Positions 27,261 through 36,657 of a stretch of 64,000 nucleotides of DNA are shown here, piece after piece; the stretch's first letter is position 1; each line of letters begins with the position of its first letter. This DNA is from Streptomyces sp. M41(2017) (GTDB lineage Bacteria; Actinomycetota; Actinomycetes; Streptomycetales; Streptomycetaceae). The stretch is from positions 3,162,001 through 3,226,000 of the forward strand of contig NZ_MWFK01000001.1 in NCBI RefSeq assembly GCF_002078175.1, given 5' to 3'. A program made the position numbers and the translations under genes. A model generated the notes under the pieces. The model was not told the origin of the DNA. It made no database searches and saw only the letters and a program-made list of their open reading frames with translations.

Positions 27261-28739
27261 ATGTCGCGAGTACCAGGGTGGCTCGGCAGGCTCGGCGCAG
27301 GACTCACCGAGCTGGGAGAGCGGTTGGACGAACGCCGGGCCGAGGTCGAGAAGGAGTCACAGGGCTCCCCCGACCTCCAGGACCGGCACGCAGTGCCTGT
27401 TTCCGTCGAGAAGTCGGACGGACCGGTTCCCGACACGCCGGAAACGCCCGGTTCCCCGGACGACCTGAACGACCTGGACGTCCTGGACGGCCTGGATGAC
27501 CTGGGTTCCCCCGAAGACCCGCTGGCCGGCCGTGAACCGGCCGTGCTGCCGGCCCGGCGCCCCGCCTCCGAGAAGACGTCCACGTCGGCCTCGTACGTCC
27601 TGACGCCCCGTCCGGACCCCGCGCTCGCCGTGCCGTGGGGAGTGCGCGTCGCCGCCGAGGCCGGCTGGCGGCTGCTCATCCTCGCGGGCACGGTCTGGGT
27701 GCTGATGCGCGTCATCAGCGCGGTGCAACTGGTGGTGCTGGCCTTCGTGGCCGCGCTCCTCATCACCGCGCTGCTCCAGCCGACGGTGGCCCGGCTCACG
27801 CACCACCGGGTGCCACGCGGCGTCGCCACCGCGCTCACCGCGATCCTCGGCTTCGTCATCATGGGGCTGATCGGCTGGTTCGTGGTCTGGCAGGTCCAGG
27901 AGAACATCGACAATCTCTCCGGCCAGATCCAGGACGGTATCGACGAGCTGCGCAAGTGGCTCCTCAAGGGTCCGTTCCACGTGACGGACAAGCAGATCAA
28001 CGAGATAGCGAAGAACCTCCGCGAGGCGGTCGGCGCGAACACCGACCAGATCACCTCGGCGGGCCTCCAGGGCGTGACGGTCATCGTCGAGGGCCTCACC
28101 GGCATCCTCCTGACGATGTTCTCGACGCTCTTCCTGCTCTACGACGGCAAGCGGATCTGGGAGTGGTCGCTCAAGCTCGTCCCGGCCGCCGCCCGTCCCG
28201 GAGTCGCGGGCGCGGGTCCGCGCGCCTGGCGCACCCTCACGGCGTACGTGCGCGGCACGGTGATAGTCGCCATGATCGACGCCATCTTCATCGGCCTGGG
28301 CATCTACTTCCTCGACGTGCCCATGGCCGTCCCGCTCGCCGTCTTCATCTTCCTCGGCGCGTTCATCCCGCTCGTGGGCGCGGTCATCTCCGGAGCCCTC
28401 GCGATCGTCGTCGCCCTCGTCACCCAGGGCGTGTTCACCGCCCTGATGACGCTCGCCGTGGTCCTCGCGGTCCAGCAGATCGAGGGGCACGTCCTGCAGC
28501 CGTTCATCCTCGGCCGCGCGGTGCGCGTCCACCCGCTCGCGGTGGTGCTGTCCGTCGCGGCGGGCGGCATGGTCGCGGGCATCGGCGGAGCCGTCGTCGC
28601 GGTCCCGCTCGTCGCGGTCACCAACACCGTTGTCACCTACCTGCGTTCGTACGCGCACGAGGCGGGCCAGCGCCATTCGCCCGAGCCCCGGGGCGCCACG
28701 GCGCTCGACCCGGCACCGGCGAAACGGCTCACACCGTAG
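27261..28739 (+). CDS. AI-2E family (TqsA/YdiK) membrane permease
   Basis: 492 residues from ATG 27261, with AAAGGA upstream; an earlier ATG at 27195 lacks one. Residues 1-120 are hydrophilic and acidic with Asp/Leu-rich repeats (DDLNDLDVLDGLDDL). About eight membrane segments follow in the AI-2E pattern, including the VFIFLGAFIPLVGAVISGALA core. The family exports signalling molecules or ions; the substrate is not predictable. The acidic N-terminus is unusual. Confidence 0.88.
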   Translation: MSRVPGWLGRLGAGLTELGERLDERRAEVEKESQGSPDLQDRHAVPVSVEKSDGPVPDTPETPGSPDDLNDLDVLDGLDDLGSPEDPLAGREPAVLPARRPASEKTSTSASYVLTPRPDPALAVPWGVRVAAEAGWRLLILAGTVWVLMRVISAVQLVVLAFVAALLITALLQPTVARLTHHRVPRGVATALTAILGFVIMGLIGWFVVWQVQENIDNLSGQIQDGIDELRKWLLKGPFHVTDKQINEIAKNLREAVGANTDQITSAGLQGVTVIVEGLTGILLTMFSTLFLLYDGKRIWEWSLKLVPAAARPGVAGAGPRAWRTLTAYVRGTVIVAMIDAIFIGLGIYFLDVPMAVPLAVFIFLGAFIPLVGAVISGALAIVVALVTQGVFTALMTLAVVLAVQQIEGHVLQPFILGRAVRVHPLAVVLSVAAGGMVAGIGGAVVAVPLVAVTNTVVTYLRSYAHEAGQRHSPEPRGATALDPAPAKRLTP

Positions 28740-28744
28740 GCGAT

Positions 28745-28833
28745 TCCGTGCCGCTCCGGGGGACCGGAGGCGGCACGGAGAACGAAGAACGCGCAGGGCC
28801 CCGCTCACCGTCGAGGTGAGCGGGGCCCTGCGC
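28745..28833. terminator. Tandem convergent terminator hairpins
   Basis: Two hairpins in a row: an imperfect one at 28745-28779 and a perfect 19-bp stem with a GTCGA loop at 28791-28833, between the convergent permease and ahpD genes. Confidence 0.88.
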
Positions 28834-28850
28834 GTGGTGCGGAGCGAGGA

Positions 28851-29384
28851 CTACTCGGCGAGCACGGCCTCGGCGTCCAGCGTGGCGCCGACGGCCTGGA
28901 GAACGGCGGCGATCTTGAACGCCTCCTGGATGGTCTCCCGGTCGACACCCGCCTTGCGGAGCACCTGCTCGTGCGAGTCGAGGCACTGCCCGCAGCCGTT
29001 GACGGCGGAGACGGCGAGCGACCACAGCTCGAAGTCGACCTTGTCCACGCCCGGGTTGCCGATGACGTTCATCCGCAGACCGGCGCGCAGCGTCCCGTAC
29101 TCCGGGTCGGAGAGCAGGTGCCGCGTGCGGTAGAAGACGTTGTTCATCGCCATGATCGCGGCGGCCGACTTGGCGGCCGTGTACGCCTCGGGCGACAGCC
29201 GGTCCTTCGCGTCGGGCTCCAGCTCACGCAGCACGCGCGGGGAACGCGACGCGATCGCGCAGGCCAGCACCGTGCCCCACAGCTGCTGCTGCGGGAGGTC
29301 GCTGTTGCCGATCACCGAACCGAGGTTCAGGCGAAGGTCCTTGGCGTAGTCCGGTATGGCGGACTTCAGTTCGTCGAGAGCCAT
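28851..29384 (-). CDS. ahpD: Alkyl hydroperoxidase AhpD
   Basis: 177 residues, full length. The catalytic CxxC is C131-G-Q-C134 with H138 in [11 protein letters not shown], the CMD/AhpD fold signature. With AhpC it forms the actinobacterial alkyl hydroperoxide reductase: AhpD reduces AhpC. The gene starts 6 bases after ahpC and is in the same operon, under the OxyR site upstream of ahpC. Confidence 0.96.
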   Translation of the reverse strand: MALDELKSAIPDYAKDLRLNLGSVIGNSDLPQQQLWGTVLACAIASRSPRVLRELEPDAKDRLSPEAYTAAKSAAAIMAMNNVFYRTRHLLSDPEYGTLRAGLRMNVIGNPGVDKVDFELWSLAVSAVNGCGQCLDSHEQVLRKAGVDRETIQEAFKIAAVLQAVGATLDAEAVLAE

Positions 29385-29390
29385 GGAAGA

Positions 29391-29945
29391 TCACTCACCG
29401 GCCAGCAGGGCGACCGGGTCGAGCGTCGTCTCGCCCTTGGTCCAGTTGCACGGGCAGAGCTCGTCCGTCTGGAGAGCGTCCAGGACCCGCAGGACCTCCT
29501 TGGGGTTACGGCCGACGGAGCCGGCGGTCACCATGGAGAACTGGATCTCGTTGTTCTGGTCGACGATGAAGACGGCACGCTTGGCGAAACCGTCCTCGCC
29601 CTCGATGCCGAGGTCACGCATGAGCTCGTGCTTCGAGTCGGCCATCATCGGGAAGGGCAGGTCACGCAGGTCGGCGTGGTCCTTGCGCCAGGCGTGGTGC
29701 ACGAACTCGGAGTCGCCGGAGAACCCGAGGACCTGGGCGTCGCGGTCGGCGAACTCGTCGTTCAGCTTGCCGAAGGCGGCGATCTCGGTGGGGCACACGA
29801 AGGTGAAGTCCTTGGGCCACGCGAAGACGATCTTCCACTTGCCTTCGTAGGTCTTGTGGTTGATCTCCTCGAACTCCTGGCCCTTCTCCAGCGAGACGCA
29901 GGCGGTCAGGTCGAACTCGGGGAACTTGTCACCAACAGTGAGCAC
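29391..29945 (-). CDS. ahpC: Alkyl hydroperoxide reductase AhpC (peroxiredoxin)
   Basis: 184 residues from GTG 29945, with AGGAG 6 bases upstream; a longer frame to 30161 would cover the promoter. Peroxidatic Cys51 sits in DFTFVCPTE; C164 and C166 in ELCPCNW supply the resolving thiols, as in mycobacterial AhpC. It reduces organic peroxides and H2O2 and is recycled by AhpD. It is divergent from oxyR. Confidence 0.96.
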   Translation of the reverse strand: MLTVGDKFPEFDLTACVSLEKGQEFEEINHKTYEGKWKIVFAWPKDFTFVCPTEIAAFGKLNDEFADRDAQVLGFSGDSEFVHHAWRKDHADLRDLPFPMMADSKHELMRDLGIEGEDGFAKRAVFIVDQNNEIQFSMVTAGSVGRNPKEVLRVLDALQTDELCPCNWTKGETTLDPVALLAGE

Positions 29946-30039
29946 GCATTCTCCTTGCAGCGGGGAGCCGTCCCTTTTGGGGGCGTTTCCCTTGGGTTGG
30001 ACGAACGTGATCGTGGCACAGGCTGCATTGATTCGGGAA

Positions 30040-30076
30040 ATAGCTACACTCGGTCGGGTTGATCGGTTACGTCTAT
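30040..30076. promoter_or_regulatory. OxyR binding site between ahpC and oxyR
   Basis: ATAG 30040, CGGT 30051, ATCG 30062 and CTAT 30073, four tetramers at 11-base steps. This is exactly the 37-bp ATAG-N7-CTAT-N7-ATAG-N7-CTAT frame of OxyR, with 13 of 16 tetramer positions matched and the outer tetramers perfect. It should serve both divergent promoters. Confidence 0.8.
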
Positions 30077-30118
30077 CAGTAACCGTCGGTGAAGCGATGC
30101 GGAGAGAGAGGTGCGGCC

Positions 30119-31183
30119 GTGGCGAGCTCCAGCCGCGAGGCCGGCCCGGTGGGCGGCACACCGGCGGTGGGTGGAAGCGTCCCCGGCGCGCGGGCGGTCC
30201 CCCTCGGCCGGGGCCCCACCATCGGCCGCACGGGAGCCAAGGGCAACGGGCGTCGTCAGCCCAGCCTCGCCCAGCTCCGCGCCTTCGCCGCCGTCGCCGA
30301 GCACCTGCACTTCCGCGACGCGGCCGCCGCGATCGGCATGAGCCAGCCCGCGTTGTCCGGAGCCGTCTCCGCCCTGGAGGACACCCTCGGCGTGACCCTG
30401 CTGGAGCGTACGACCCGCAAGGTGCTCCTGTCGCCCGCCGGAGAGCGTCTCGCCGTACGCGCCAAGGCGGTGCTGGAGGAGGTCGGCGCGCTGATGGAGG
30501 AGGCGGAGGCCGTCCGCGCGCCGTTCACCGGAGCCCTGCGCCTCGGTGTCATCCCCACCGTCGCCCCCTATCTCCTGCCCACCGTCCTGCGGCTCGTCCA
30601 CGAGCGCTACCCCGACCTCGACCTCCAGGTGCACGAGGAGCAGACGGCCAGCCTGCTGGAGGGGCTCGCGGTCGGGCGGCTCGACCTGCTGCTCCTCGCC
30701 GTGCCGCTCGGAGTGCCCGGTGTCACCGAACTCCCTCTGTTCGACGAGGACTTCGTACTGGTGACCCCGCTCGACCACTGGCTGGGCGGCCGGGAGGGCA
30801 TCCCGCGCGAGGCGCTGCGCGAACTGCGTCTCCTGCTGCTCGACGAGGGGCACTGCCTGCGCGACCAGGCCCTGGACATCTGCCGGGAGGCCGGACGCGC
30901 CGACGCCCCCGTCACCACCACCGCCGCGGGACTGTCCACCCTCGTCCAGCTGGTCGCCGGAGGACTCGGCGTGACCCTTCTGCCGCGCACCGCCGTCAAG
31001 GTGGAGACGACGCGCAGCAACCAGCTCCTGACCGGATACTTCGCGGACCCGGCACCCACGCGGCGCATCGCGCTCGCCATGCGCGCGGGCGCCGCCCGCG
31101 GCACCGAGTACGAGGAACTGGCGGCGGCCCTGCGCGACGCGCTCCGTCCGCTGCCCGTCCGGATGGTGGGTCCCCGGGACTGA
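30119..31183 (+). CDS. oxyR: LysR-family hydrogen peroxide sensor OxyR
   Basis: 354 residues from GTG 30119 (AGAGAGG upstream). An unstructured N-terminal stretch of about 40 residues precedes the LysR winged helix (LAQLRAFAAVAEHLHFRDAAAAIGMSQPALSGAVSALE is the core). The redox cysteines C246 and C255 lie in GHCLRDQALDIC with the same 9-residue spacing as E. coli C199/C208. It activates ahpC-ahpD and its own gene on peroxide stress. Confidence 0.96.
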   Translation: MASSSREAGPVGGTPAVGGSVPGARAVPLGRGPTIGRTGAKGNGRRQPSLAQLRAFAAVAEHLHFRDAAAAIGMSQPALSGAVSALEDTLGVTLLERTTRKVLLSPAGERLAVRAKAVLEEVGALMEEAEAVRAPFTGALRLGVIPTVAPYLLPTVLRLVHERYPDLDLQVHEEQTASLLEGLAVGRLDLLLLAVPLGVPGVTELPLFDEDFVLVTPLDHWLGGREGIPREALRELRLLLLDEGHCLRDQALDICREAGRADAPVTTTAAGLSTLVQLVAGGLGVTLLPRTAVKVETTRSNQLLTGYFADPAPTRRIALAMRAGAARGTEYEELAAALRDALRPLPVRMVGPRD

Positions 31184-31361
31184 ACCGCCGCACACAGGCG
31201 GTCATTTGAGCGACCGATGAAGGCGTCCGAAAGCCGGGAATTCTCAACTTCCGTCAGGTAGCGCTACTCCGGCGAATCCTCGTTTCCCGGCTGATACACA
31301 TACCCCCTCAGTGTGACGCGTCAGGCGTCTGTGCGAAATGCCGGAAGGTCCAAGGGGAGCG

Positions 31362-32564
31362 ATGTCGGGCGATCGGGATTCCCTCGGCCGGGTCGGATTC
31401 GACCTGCTGACGATCGCGCTGAGCGCATGCCGACAGGCCCGGGCGACGGGAAGACTGCGGGTGTCCGGAAGGCCGGGGGGCGTCTTCCACCTGCGTGACG
31501 GCTGTGTCGTCGCCGTCGAGAGCCCCGGCGCCCCCGGACCCGAGGCGCGTCTGCTGCGCTCCGGCCGGGTCGGCGGTGAGCAGTGGGCCGACCTGCTCCG
31601 GGAGGCGGGCGGCAGCCGGTGGCCGCAGGCCGGGCTGATCGCGCACGGGTACGCGGGCGCCGCACAGCTCCGGGTTGTCTGCATGATGGCGATGCAGGAC
31701 GCGGCGTTCGCCGTCGTCGCGGGAGAGGTCGAGGCGTGCGATCCGCTGGACGCCGACTTCGAGCCGTACGCGCCCGTCGAGCAGGGGGAGACGCCGGGAC
31801 GCCTGTTGCAGGACGCGGCGCGCAAACTCGCGGCCGTCGCGGCGCTGCCCCGTCCCGTGCGACCGGACCGCGAACGCCCCGTGCAGGCGGCGGTGCCGGA
31901 CGAGTTACGGGACCGACTGCCCGCTCCGCAAAGGGAGTTGCTGGCCCACGCCGACGGCCGGCGGACCGCTCGCGACATCGCCTTCGCGACCGGCCTCGGC
32001 GTCTACACCGCCACCGTCGGGATGGCCCGCCTGCTCGGCGACGGACTCCTGGAACTGCCCGACGCGCCGGAGTCCGCCTCCCCGGTCACCGTACGCATCC
32101 CGCCCACCGAGTCCCTCAGGAAGCGGTCGCCGTCCACCGTGCCGGGCCCCGATCCGGAGCTGCTCTCCGCGCTGGCCGCGGCGCTGACCGCCGGAACGGA
32201 CGACCCCGACCCCGACTCCGACCCCGCTCCCGATCCGGACGCGGAGACCGCCGGCCCCGCCGACCCGCCCGCGGTCGAAGAGGGCGACCGAACCCCCCGT
32301 ACGGACACCTCCGAGGCGGTCGGCGGTGATTCCGGGGGCGTTCGCGACGGCGAGATCCCCGGCCACCGCGATACCGCGGGACCGGCCGCCGCGCCCCGGT
32401 CGGTGTCTCTCGTACTCCCCGGTCCGGACGCCCCGTCCCTGCCCCGCCGTGAACCCGGAGCGAGCGGAATCACCGAGACGCTCGCCCCGGAAAGAGCTGC
32501 GGTGAGCTGGAAAGGGTTCTTCCGCCTGCGGCACCGCATCTGGACGCCGGATTCCGGCACCTGA
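31362..32564 (+). CDS. DUF4388-domain protein with TTA codon
   Basis: 400 residues from ATG 31362 (AGGGGAG just upstream); ATG 31338 would add 8 residues. Residues about 10-110 match DUF4388 (PatA N-terminal type: LLTIALSACRQARATGRLRV, FHLRDGCVVAVESP). A winged-helix-like segment follows at 185-235 (QRELLAHADGRRTARDIAFAT). The rest is acidic and Pro-rich, with repeats of Asp-Pro. A TTA codon lies at 31905-31907. It is the first of three genes with two roadblock-type proteins, suggesting a small-GTPase-linked or gliding-type regulatory complex. Confidence 0.8.
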   Translation: MSGDRDSLGRVGFDLLTIALSACRQARATGRLRVSGRPGGVFHLRDGCVVAVESPGAPGPEARLLRSGRVGGEQWADLLREAGGSRWPQAGLIAHGYAGAAQLRVVCMMAMQDAAFAVVAGEVEACDPLDADFEPYAPVEQGETPGRLLQDAARKLAAVAALPRPVRPDRERPVQAAVPDELRDRLPAPQRELLAHADGRRTARDIAFATGLGVYTATVGMARLLGDGLLELPDAPESASPVTVRIPPTESLRKRSPSTVPGPDPELLSALAAALTAGTDDPDPDSDPAPDPDAETAGPADPPAVEEGDRTPRTDTSEAVGGDSGGVRDGEIPGHRDTAGPAAAPRSVSLVLPGPDAPSLPRREPGASGITETLAPERAAVSWKGFFRLRHRIWTPDSGT

Positions 32565-32620
32565 CCCCGCACCGCCCTTCTTCTCGACCAAACGCACCCC
32601 ATGACCAGGGAGTTCAGCTC

Positions 32621-33079
32621 ATGAATCACGAGGCATTGGCCAACGAGATGAGAGGCCTCCGGGAACGGGTGACCGGAATCACCGACACGGCGGTGGCCGC
32701 CGCCGACGGCATGCTCATCGCGGCCGACACCGCCGACACCATCGAGGCGGAGAGCCTCGCCGCGATCGCCGCCGCCGGACTCGGCATCGCACGCCGCGCG
32801 ACCGCCGCGACCGGCCGGGGCGTCTTCCGGCAGACCGTGACCCACGGCAGCCAGGGATGCGCCGTCTTCTACGCGGTCGGCGACACCGCGCTGATGATCG
32901 TCCTCGGCGACGAGGGCATCGACCTCGAGCGGCTCCACGAGCAGACCCGCCCGGTCCTCGGACGCATCGGTTCGATCCTCGCGGGCGACGATCCCGAGCC
33001 GGCCGCCGGAACCCCGTACACCTCCGGCCCGTTCGCCGGAGCCGTGACCGAGACAGCGAACGCGAACGAAGGGGTATGA
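32621..33079 (+). CDS. Roadblock/LC7-domain protein
   Basis: 152 residues. Residues 1-120 form a roadblock/LC7 fold (LRERVTGITDTAVAAADGMLIAADTADTIEAESLAAIAAAGLGIARRA is its core), like conservon CvnB or MglB GTPase-activating proteins. A short disordered tail follows. It is 56 bases after the DUF4388 gene and 4 bases before the next. No Ras-like GTPase, histidine kinase or DUF742 gene is adjacent, unlike a full cvn conservon. Confidence 0.85.
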   Translation: MNHEALANEMRGLRERVTGITDTAVAAADGMLIAADTADTIEAESLAAIAAAGLGIARRATAATGRGVFRQTVTHGSQGCAVFYAVGDTALMIVLGDEGIDLERLHEQTRPVLGRIGSILAGDDPEPAAGTPYTSGPFAGAVTETANANEGV

Positions 33080-33083
33080 CGAC

Positions 33084-33512
33084 ATGGCCACCAAGCAGAT
33101 GCGACCGGGCTTCTCCGACCAGATCATGGGCCTGGTGAAAGCACTGCGCACCGACGCCCCGGACTGCGTCGCCTCCGGCGCCGTCGACATGTCGACGGGC
33201 ATGCTGCTCTCCTACGAGACCGTAGACAACCACCCGCCGGAGGTGCTGGACCTGCTCGCGGGCGCGACGCTCGACCTGTTCCAGGGGCGTACCGTCCAGA
33301 TGATCGAGGACGTCTTCAAGGAACGCCGCGGCGTCGAGACCGACCAGCACTTCTTCCAGGAGATCCTCGTCAACAGCGAGAACCTCACCCACCTCTTCGT
33401 GCGCATGAACGACCAGCAGGACGTGGTCGCCGTGGTCGTCTGCCGCAAGGCGGTGAACGTGGGCATGCTCTTCGCCCAGGTCCGCCGCGTGGTGCGCGAG
33501 TACAGCATCTGA
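33084..33512 (+). CDS. Roadblock-like conserved protein
   Basis: 142 residues. The middle (DAPDCVASGAVDMSTGMLL ... LTHLFVRMNDQQDVVAVVVCRKAVNVGMLFAQVRRV) has the strand-helix order of the roadblock fold, and the C-terminal helix resembles it too, but the sequence is distant. It is translated right after the LC7 gene (4-base gap), so the two products probably form a heterodimer. Function not known. Confidence 0.7.
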   Translation: MATKQMRPGFSDQIMGLVKALRTDAPDCVASGAVDMSTGMLLSYETVDNHPPEVLDLLAGATLDLFQGRTVQMIEDVFKERRGVETDQHFFQEILVNSENLTHLFVRMNDQQDVVAVVVCRKAVNVGMLFAQVRRVVREYSI

Positions 33513-33518
33513 GACGCG

Positions 33519-33554
33519 CGCAGGTGGCCCTCCCGAGGGGGAGGGCCACCTGCG
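33519..33554. terminator. Convergent terminator
   Basis: A perfect 16-bp stem with a 4-base loop between the roadblock-like gene and the ABC permease gene. Confidence 0.85.
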
Positions 33555-33580
33555 GCGGCGGCGCGCTACGCGGGCGCGGA

Positions 33581-35962
33581 CTACTCCGTGCGCAGCCCGT
33601 CCGGCCGCATCAGCCGGATCAGCGGCGGCAGGCTGAGCAGGGTCACGAGCAGGACGACTCCCGCGCCGATGCCCGTCATCGACAGCATGCTCGGCCAGTC
33701 GACCCGCACCGGGGTGTCCGTCATCTTCAGCAGCACCGTGCCGAGGGTGAGCCCCACCACCGAGGCGAGGGCGAGTCCGAGGGCGATCGGGATCGCGGTC
33801 TGCCACAGCACCGACATGCTGAGCGTGCGGCGCCGGGTGCCGAAGGCGACCAGCGCCGACAGCAGCTTCCTGCGCTCGCGCAACTGCTCCAGCTGCGAGA
33901 CCAGAAGGCTCGCGCCGATCAGGAAGAGCACGCAGGTGGCGCCGACGAACAGGCCGGTGCGGATCGAGGTGAAGCGCCGGGACTGCTCACTGGCCGTCCA
34001 GGTCATCGCCTCCGCGAACGGGCCGATCGACGCGGCGGTGTTCCGCACGTGCTCGTTCACGTCCGGCACCGAGCGGTCCAGCCTGACGTAGACCTCACCC
34101 TGGAACGCGCCGGCCGCGCTGCGCGGCAGCGCGCCCCGGGTGACGAGGATGCCCCCGCGGTCGTAACCGGTCGGGTCCTCCCGTCCCTCCACCGTGCGGA
34201 TGGCGTGCGGCAGGGTGAAGGGCGCCTCGGACGCCGCACCGCCGTTGTAGCTCGGGTCGATGTAGATCGTCCGGCCCGGCTGGGCCAGCTTCGGGGTGTC
34301 GTTGTCGTACTGCGCGTGCCGCACCGCGAAGACGTCACCGTCCTTGCAGGAGGGCAGCTCGGCCACCTCGCGCAGGGCGGTGCAGTCGCCGACCGTCACG
34401 GCCGCCGACAGTCGGGCCTCCTTGCGGCGCTCTCCCGCGTAGGCGGTCGACAGTGCGACGACCGTGCGGACTCCCTCGGTGCGGCGGAGTTTCCCCGCGG
34501 CCCCGTCGAGCGCCACGCCGGCCGGAACGGTGACCGACATCTGGGCGCGCGACAGGTCCTTCGCCGAAGGCTTCGTGTAGTCGCCCTCCACACCGGCGAA
34601 CAGCATCTGCAGCGCGATCGCGCCGGCCACCGCCACGGCGATGCCGTTGACCATGCGGGCCGCGGTCCCGCTGCTCAACTGGAGCCGGCGGATCGCCAGT
34701 TGCCAGGCGACCCCGCCCGAGTTCAGCCGGGAGACGACCGCCTCGACGACCCAGGGCAGCAGGGCCGTCACACCGACCAGCAGCAGGATGACACCGCCGA
34801 TCACCATGGACTCGTTGAAGTTCCCGTTGTCCCGCCCCTGCCCGACCATCGGGTAGAGCAGGGCCAGTCCGCCGAGCGGCAGCAGCAGCCGCCACCACAG
34901 GCGGCGCTTCGGGGGCCGCGCGGTGCGCACCACGCCCAGCGGCTCGATGACGACCCCACGCAGCGCGAAGAGGGTCACGCCGACGGCCGCCGCCGGGACC
35001 GAGACCGCGACCAGCGCGACCAGCGCGGGCGCGGGGCTGAGGTCGCCCGGGAAGACGCTGATCTCGAACAGGTCGATCAGTCCGGCGAGTTGGCGGCCGA
35101 GCAGGAAGAACCCGGCGCCGAGGACCAGTCCGAGCAGGGCTCCGGCCATGGCCTCGCCGGCCGCGACCCGCCGCGTCATGCGCCCGTCCGCGCCGACCAG
35201 CCGCAGCGCGGCGAGCCTGCGGTCGCGCCGCTCGCCGCCGAACCGCACCGCCGCGGCGATGAAGACACCGACCGGCATGAGCAGCACGACGAAGACGATC
35301 AGGATGAGCAGCAGCAGGACCGGGTCGAGCGACTCGGAACGGCTCTTCGAGCCGAAGGCGTCGATGCGCTCGATCCGCCCCGACAGCTTGCCCGCCACGG
35401 ACAGGCTGTCGCTGCCCGCGTAGTAGGCGAGTTCGTGCGGTCCGATCAGCCCGGAGTCCGCGATCGTCCCGGTGACGCGATAGGGCAGGCGGTCGCGCAG
35501 CAGCGCTCCGTCGGCGGACTTCAGCAGTCGGTCGAGGGCGGGGGAGACGACCATGTCGCCGGGGTGGGGGAAGGTCCGCAGGCCCGGCGGCAGCGGGGCA
35601 CGGTCCCCCTCGGGCCGGAGCAGCCGGCCGCGCACGTCGGCGGAGCGGTAGGTGGTGTCGGTGCTGCCGACGAGGAGGGTGCGGTCCGACTTCTTCATGA
35701 CCGTCGAGCGGAAGGTCATGTCGTTGCGGTCGCGTTCCCGGTCGTGCCGGGAGGACAGCGCGCTCGGGATCGACGTGGTGAGCAGCAGCAGCGCCACTCC
35801 GAGGCCGACCCCGACGGCGGTGAGCAGCACGCGCACCCAGGCCTCACGGCCGCCGGTCATCGCGAACCTGGCGCCCATCCCGAGGTCGCGGGACCACTGC
35901 GGAAGCCTCGGGGCGGTGCGGGCCGCCCCGGTGGGGGCGGCGGGGGACGGGCGGTCACTCAT
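33581..35962 (-). CDS. ABC transporter permease, FtsX/MacB-like
   Basis: 793 residues with about ten membrane segments: one near residue 45, three around 260-345, three around 390-510, and three in the last 130 residues. The repeated FtsX core is seen in AAAVRFGGERRDRRLAALRL and LEQLRERRKLLSALVAFGTRRR. It is an exporter-type permease working with the ATPase whose TGA overlaps its ATG by 4 bases. The substrate is likely an antibiotic peptide or lipid, inferred from family. Confidence 0.92.
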   Translation of the reverse strand: MSDRPSPAAPTGAARTAPRLPQWSRDLGMGARFAMTGGREAWVRVLLTAVGVGLGVALLLLTTSIPSALSSRHDRERDRNDMTFRSTVMKKSDRTLLVGSTDTTYRSADVRGRLLRPEGDRAPLPPGLRTFPHPGDMVVSPALDRLLKSADGALLRDRLPYRVTGTIADSGLIGPHELAYYAGSDSLSVAGKLSGRIERIDAFGSKSRSESLDPVLLLLILIVFVVLLMPVGVFIAAAVRFGGERRDRRLAALRLVGADGRMTRRVAAGEAMAGALLGLVLGAGFFLLGRQLAGLIDLFEISVFPGDLSPAPALVALVAVSVPAAAVGVTLFALRGVVIEPLGVVRTARPPKRRLWWRLLLPLGGLALLYPMVGQGRDNGNFNESMVIGGVILLLVGVTALLPWVVEAVVSRLNSGGVAWQLAIRRLQLSSGTAARMVNGIAVAVAGAIALQMLFAGVEGDYTKPSAKDLSRAQMSVTVPAGVALDGAAGKLRRTEGVRTVVALSTAYAGERRKEARLSAAVTVGDCTALREVAELPSCKDGDVFAVRHAQYDNDTPKLAQPGRTIYIDPSYNGGAASEAPFTLPHAIRTVEGREDPTGYDRGGILVTRGALPRSAAGAFQGEVYVRLDRSVPDVNEHVRNTAASIGPFAEAMTWTASEQSRRFTSIRTGLFVGATCVLFLIGASLLVSQLEQLRERRKLLSALVAFGTRRRTLSMSVLWQTAIPIALGLALASVVGLTLGTVLLKMTDTPVRVDWPSMLSMTGIGAGVVLLVTLLSLPPLIRLMRPDGLRTE

Positions 35963-36657
35963 ACGATCCGCTCCATGTCACGGGACTTCCCGTCGCGTAC
36001 GACGATCTCGCGGTCCGAGTAGGCGGCCACGCGGGCCTCGTGCGTGACGAGCACGACGGCGGCGTTGGTCGAGCGGGCGGCGTCGGTGAGCAGCTGCATC
36101 ACGCGCTCGCCGTTGAGGGAGTCGAGCGCCCCGGTCGGTTCGTCGGCGAACAGCACGCGGGGGCTGGTGACCAGCGAACGGGCCACGGCGACGCGCTGCC
36201 CCTGGCCTCCGGAGACCTCGCCGGGCCGCTTGCCCTTGACGTCGTCGACCTCCAGGCGCTCCATCCACGTGAGGGCCGCGCGCTCGGCCTCCTTGCGTCC
36301 GCTGCCGTTCAGCCGCAGCGGCAGGGCGACGTTCTCGACGCAGGTCAGCTCCGGGACGAGCTGGCCGAACTGGAAGACGAAGCCGAACTCGGAGCGGCGC
36401 AGCGCACTGCGCTGGGCGTCGTTCATCGTCGCCATCTCGCGGCCGTTGTACGTGATCGAGCCCGAGTCGGGGGTGACGATGCCGGCGAGGCAGTGCAGCA
36501 GGGTCGACTTGCCGGAGCCGGAGGGGCCCATCACGGCGACGACCTCGCCCGGGTGGATGGAGAACTCCGCCCCGTCCAGGGCGGTGGTCGGGCCGTAGGC
36601 CTTGCGCAGCTCCGACGCGGTGAGCAGGGAGCCGGGAGGAGGGGTGGTCGAGGTCAT
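35959..36657 (-). CDS. ABC transporter ATP-binding protein
   Basis: 232 residues from ATG 36657, coupled by ATGA to the PadR stop; a longer frame to 36939 overlaps the PadR gene and is not used. Walker A GPSGSGKSTLLH, Q loop FVFQFGQLVPELT, signature VSGGQGQRVAVARSLV, Walker B VLFADEPTGALDS and H loop VTHEAR are all intact. It energises the FtsX-like permease. Neighbours form the PadR-ABC three-gene operon. Confidence 0.95.
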   Translation of the reverse strand: MTSTTPPPGSLLTASELRKAYGPTTALDGAEFSIHPGEVVAVMGPSGSGKSTLLHCLAGIVTPDSGSITYNGREMATMNDAQRSALRRSEFGFVFQFGQLVPELTCVENVALPLRLNGSGRKEAERAALTWMERLEVDDVKGKRPGEVSGGQGQRVAVARSLVTSPRVLFADEPTGALDSLNGERVMQLLTDAARSTNAAVVLVTHEARVAAYSDREIVVRDGKSRDMERIV

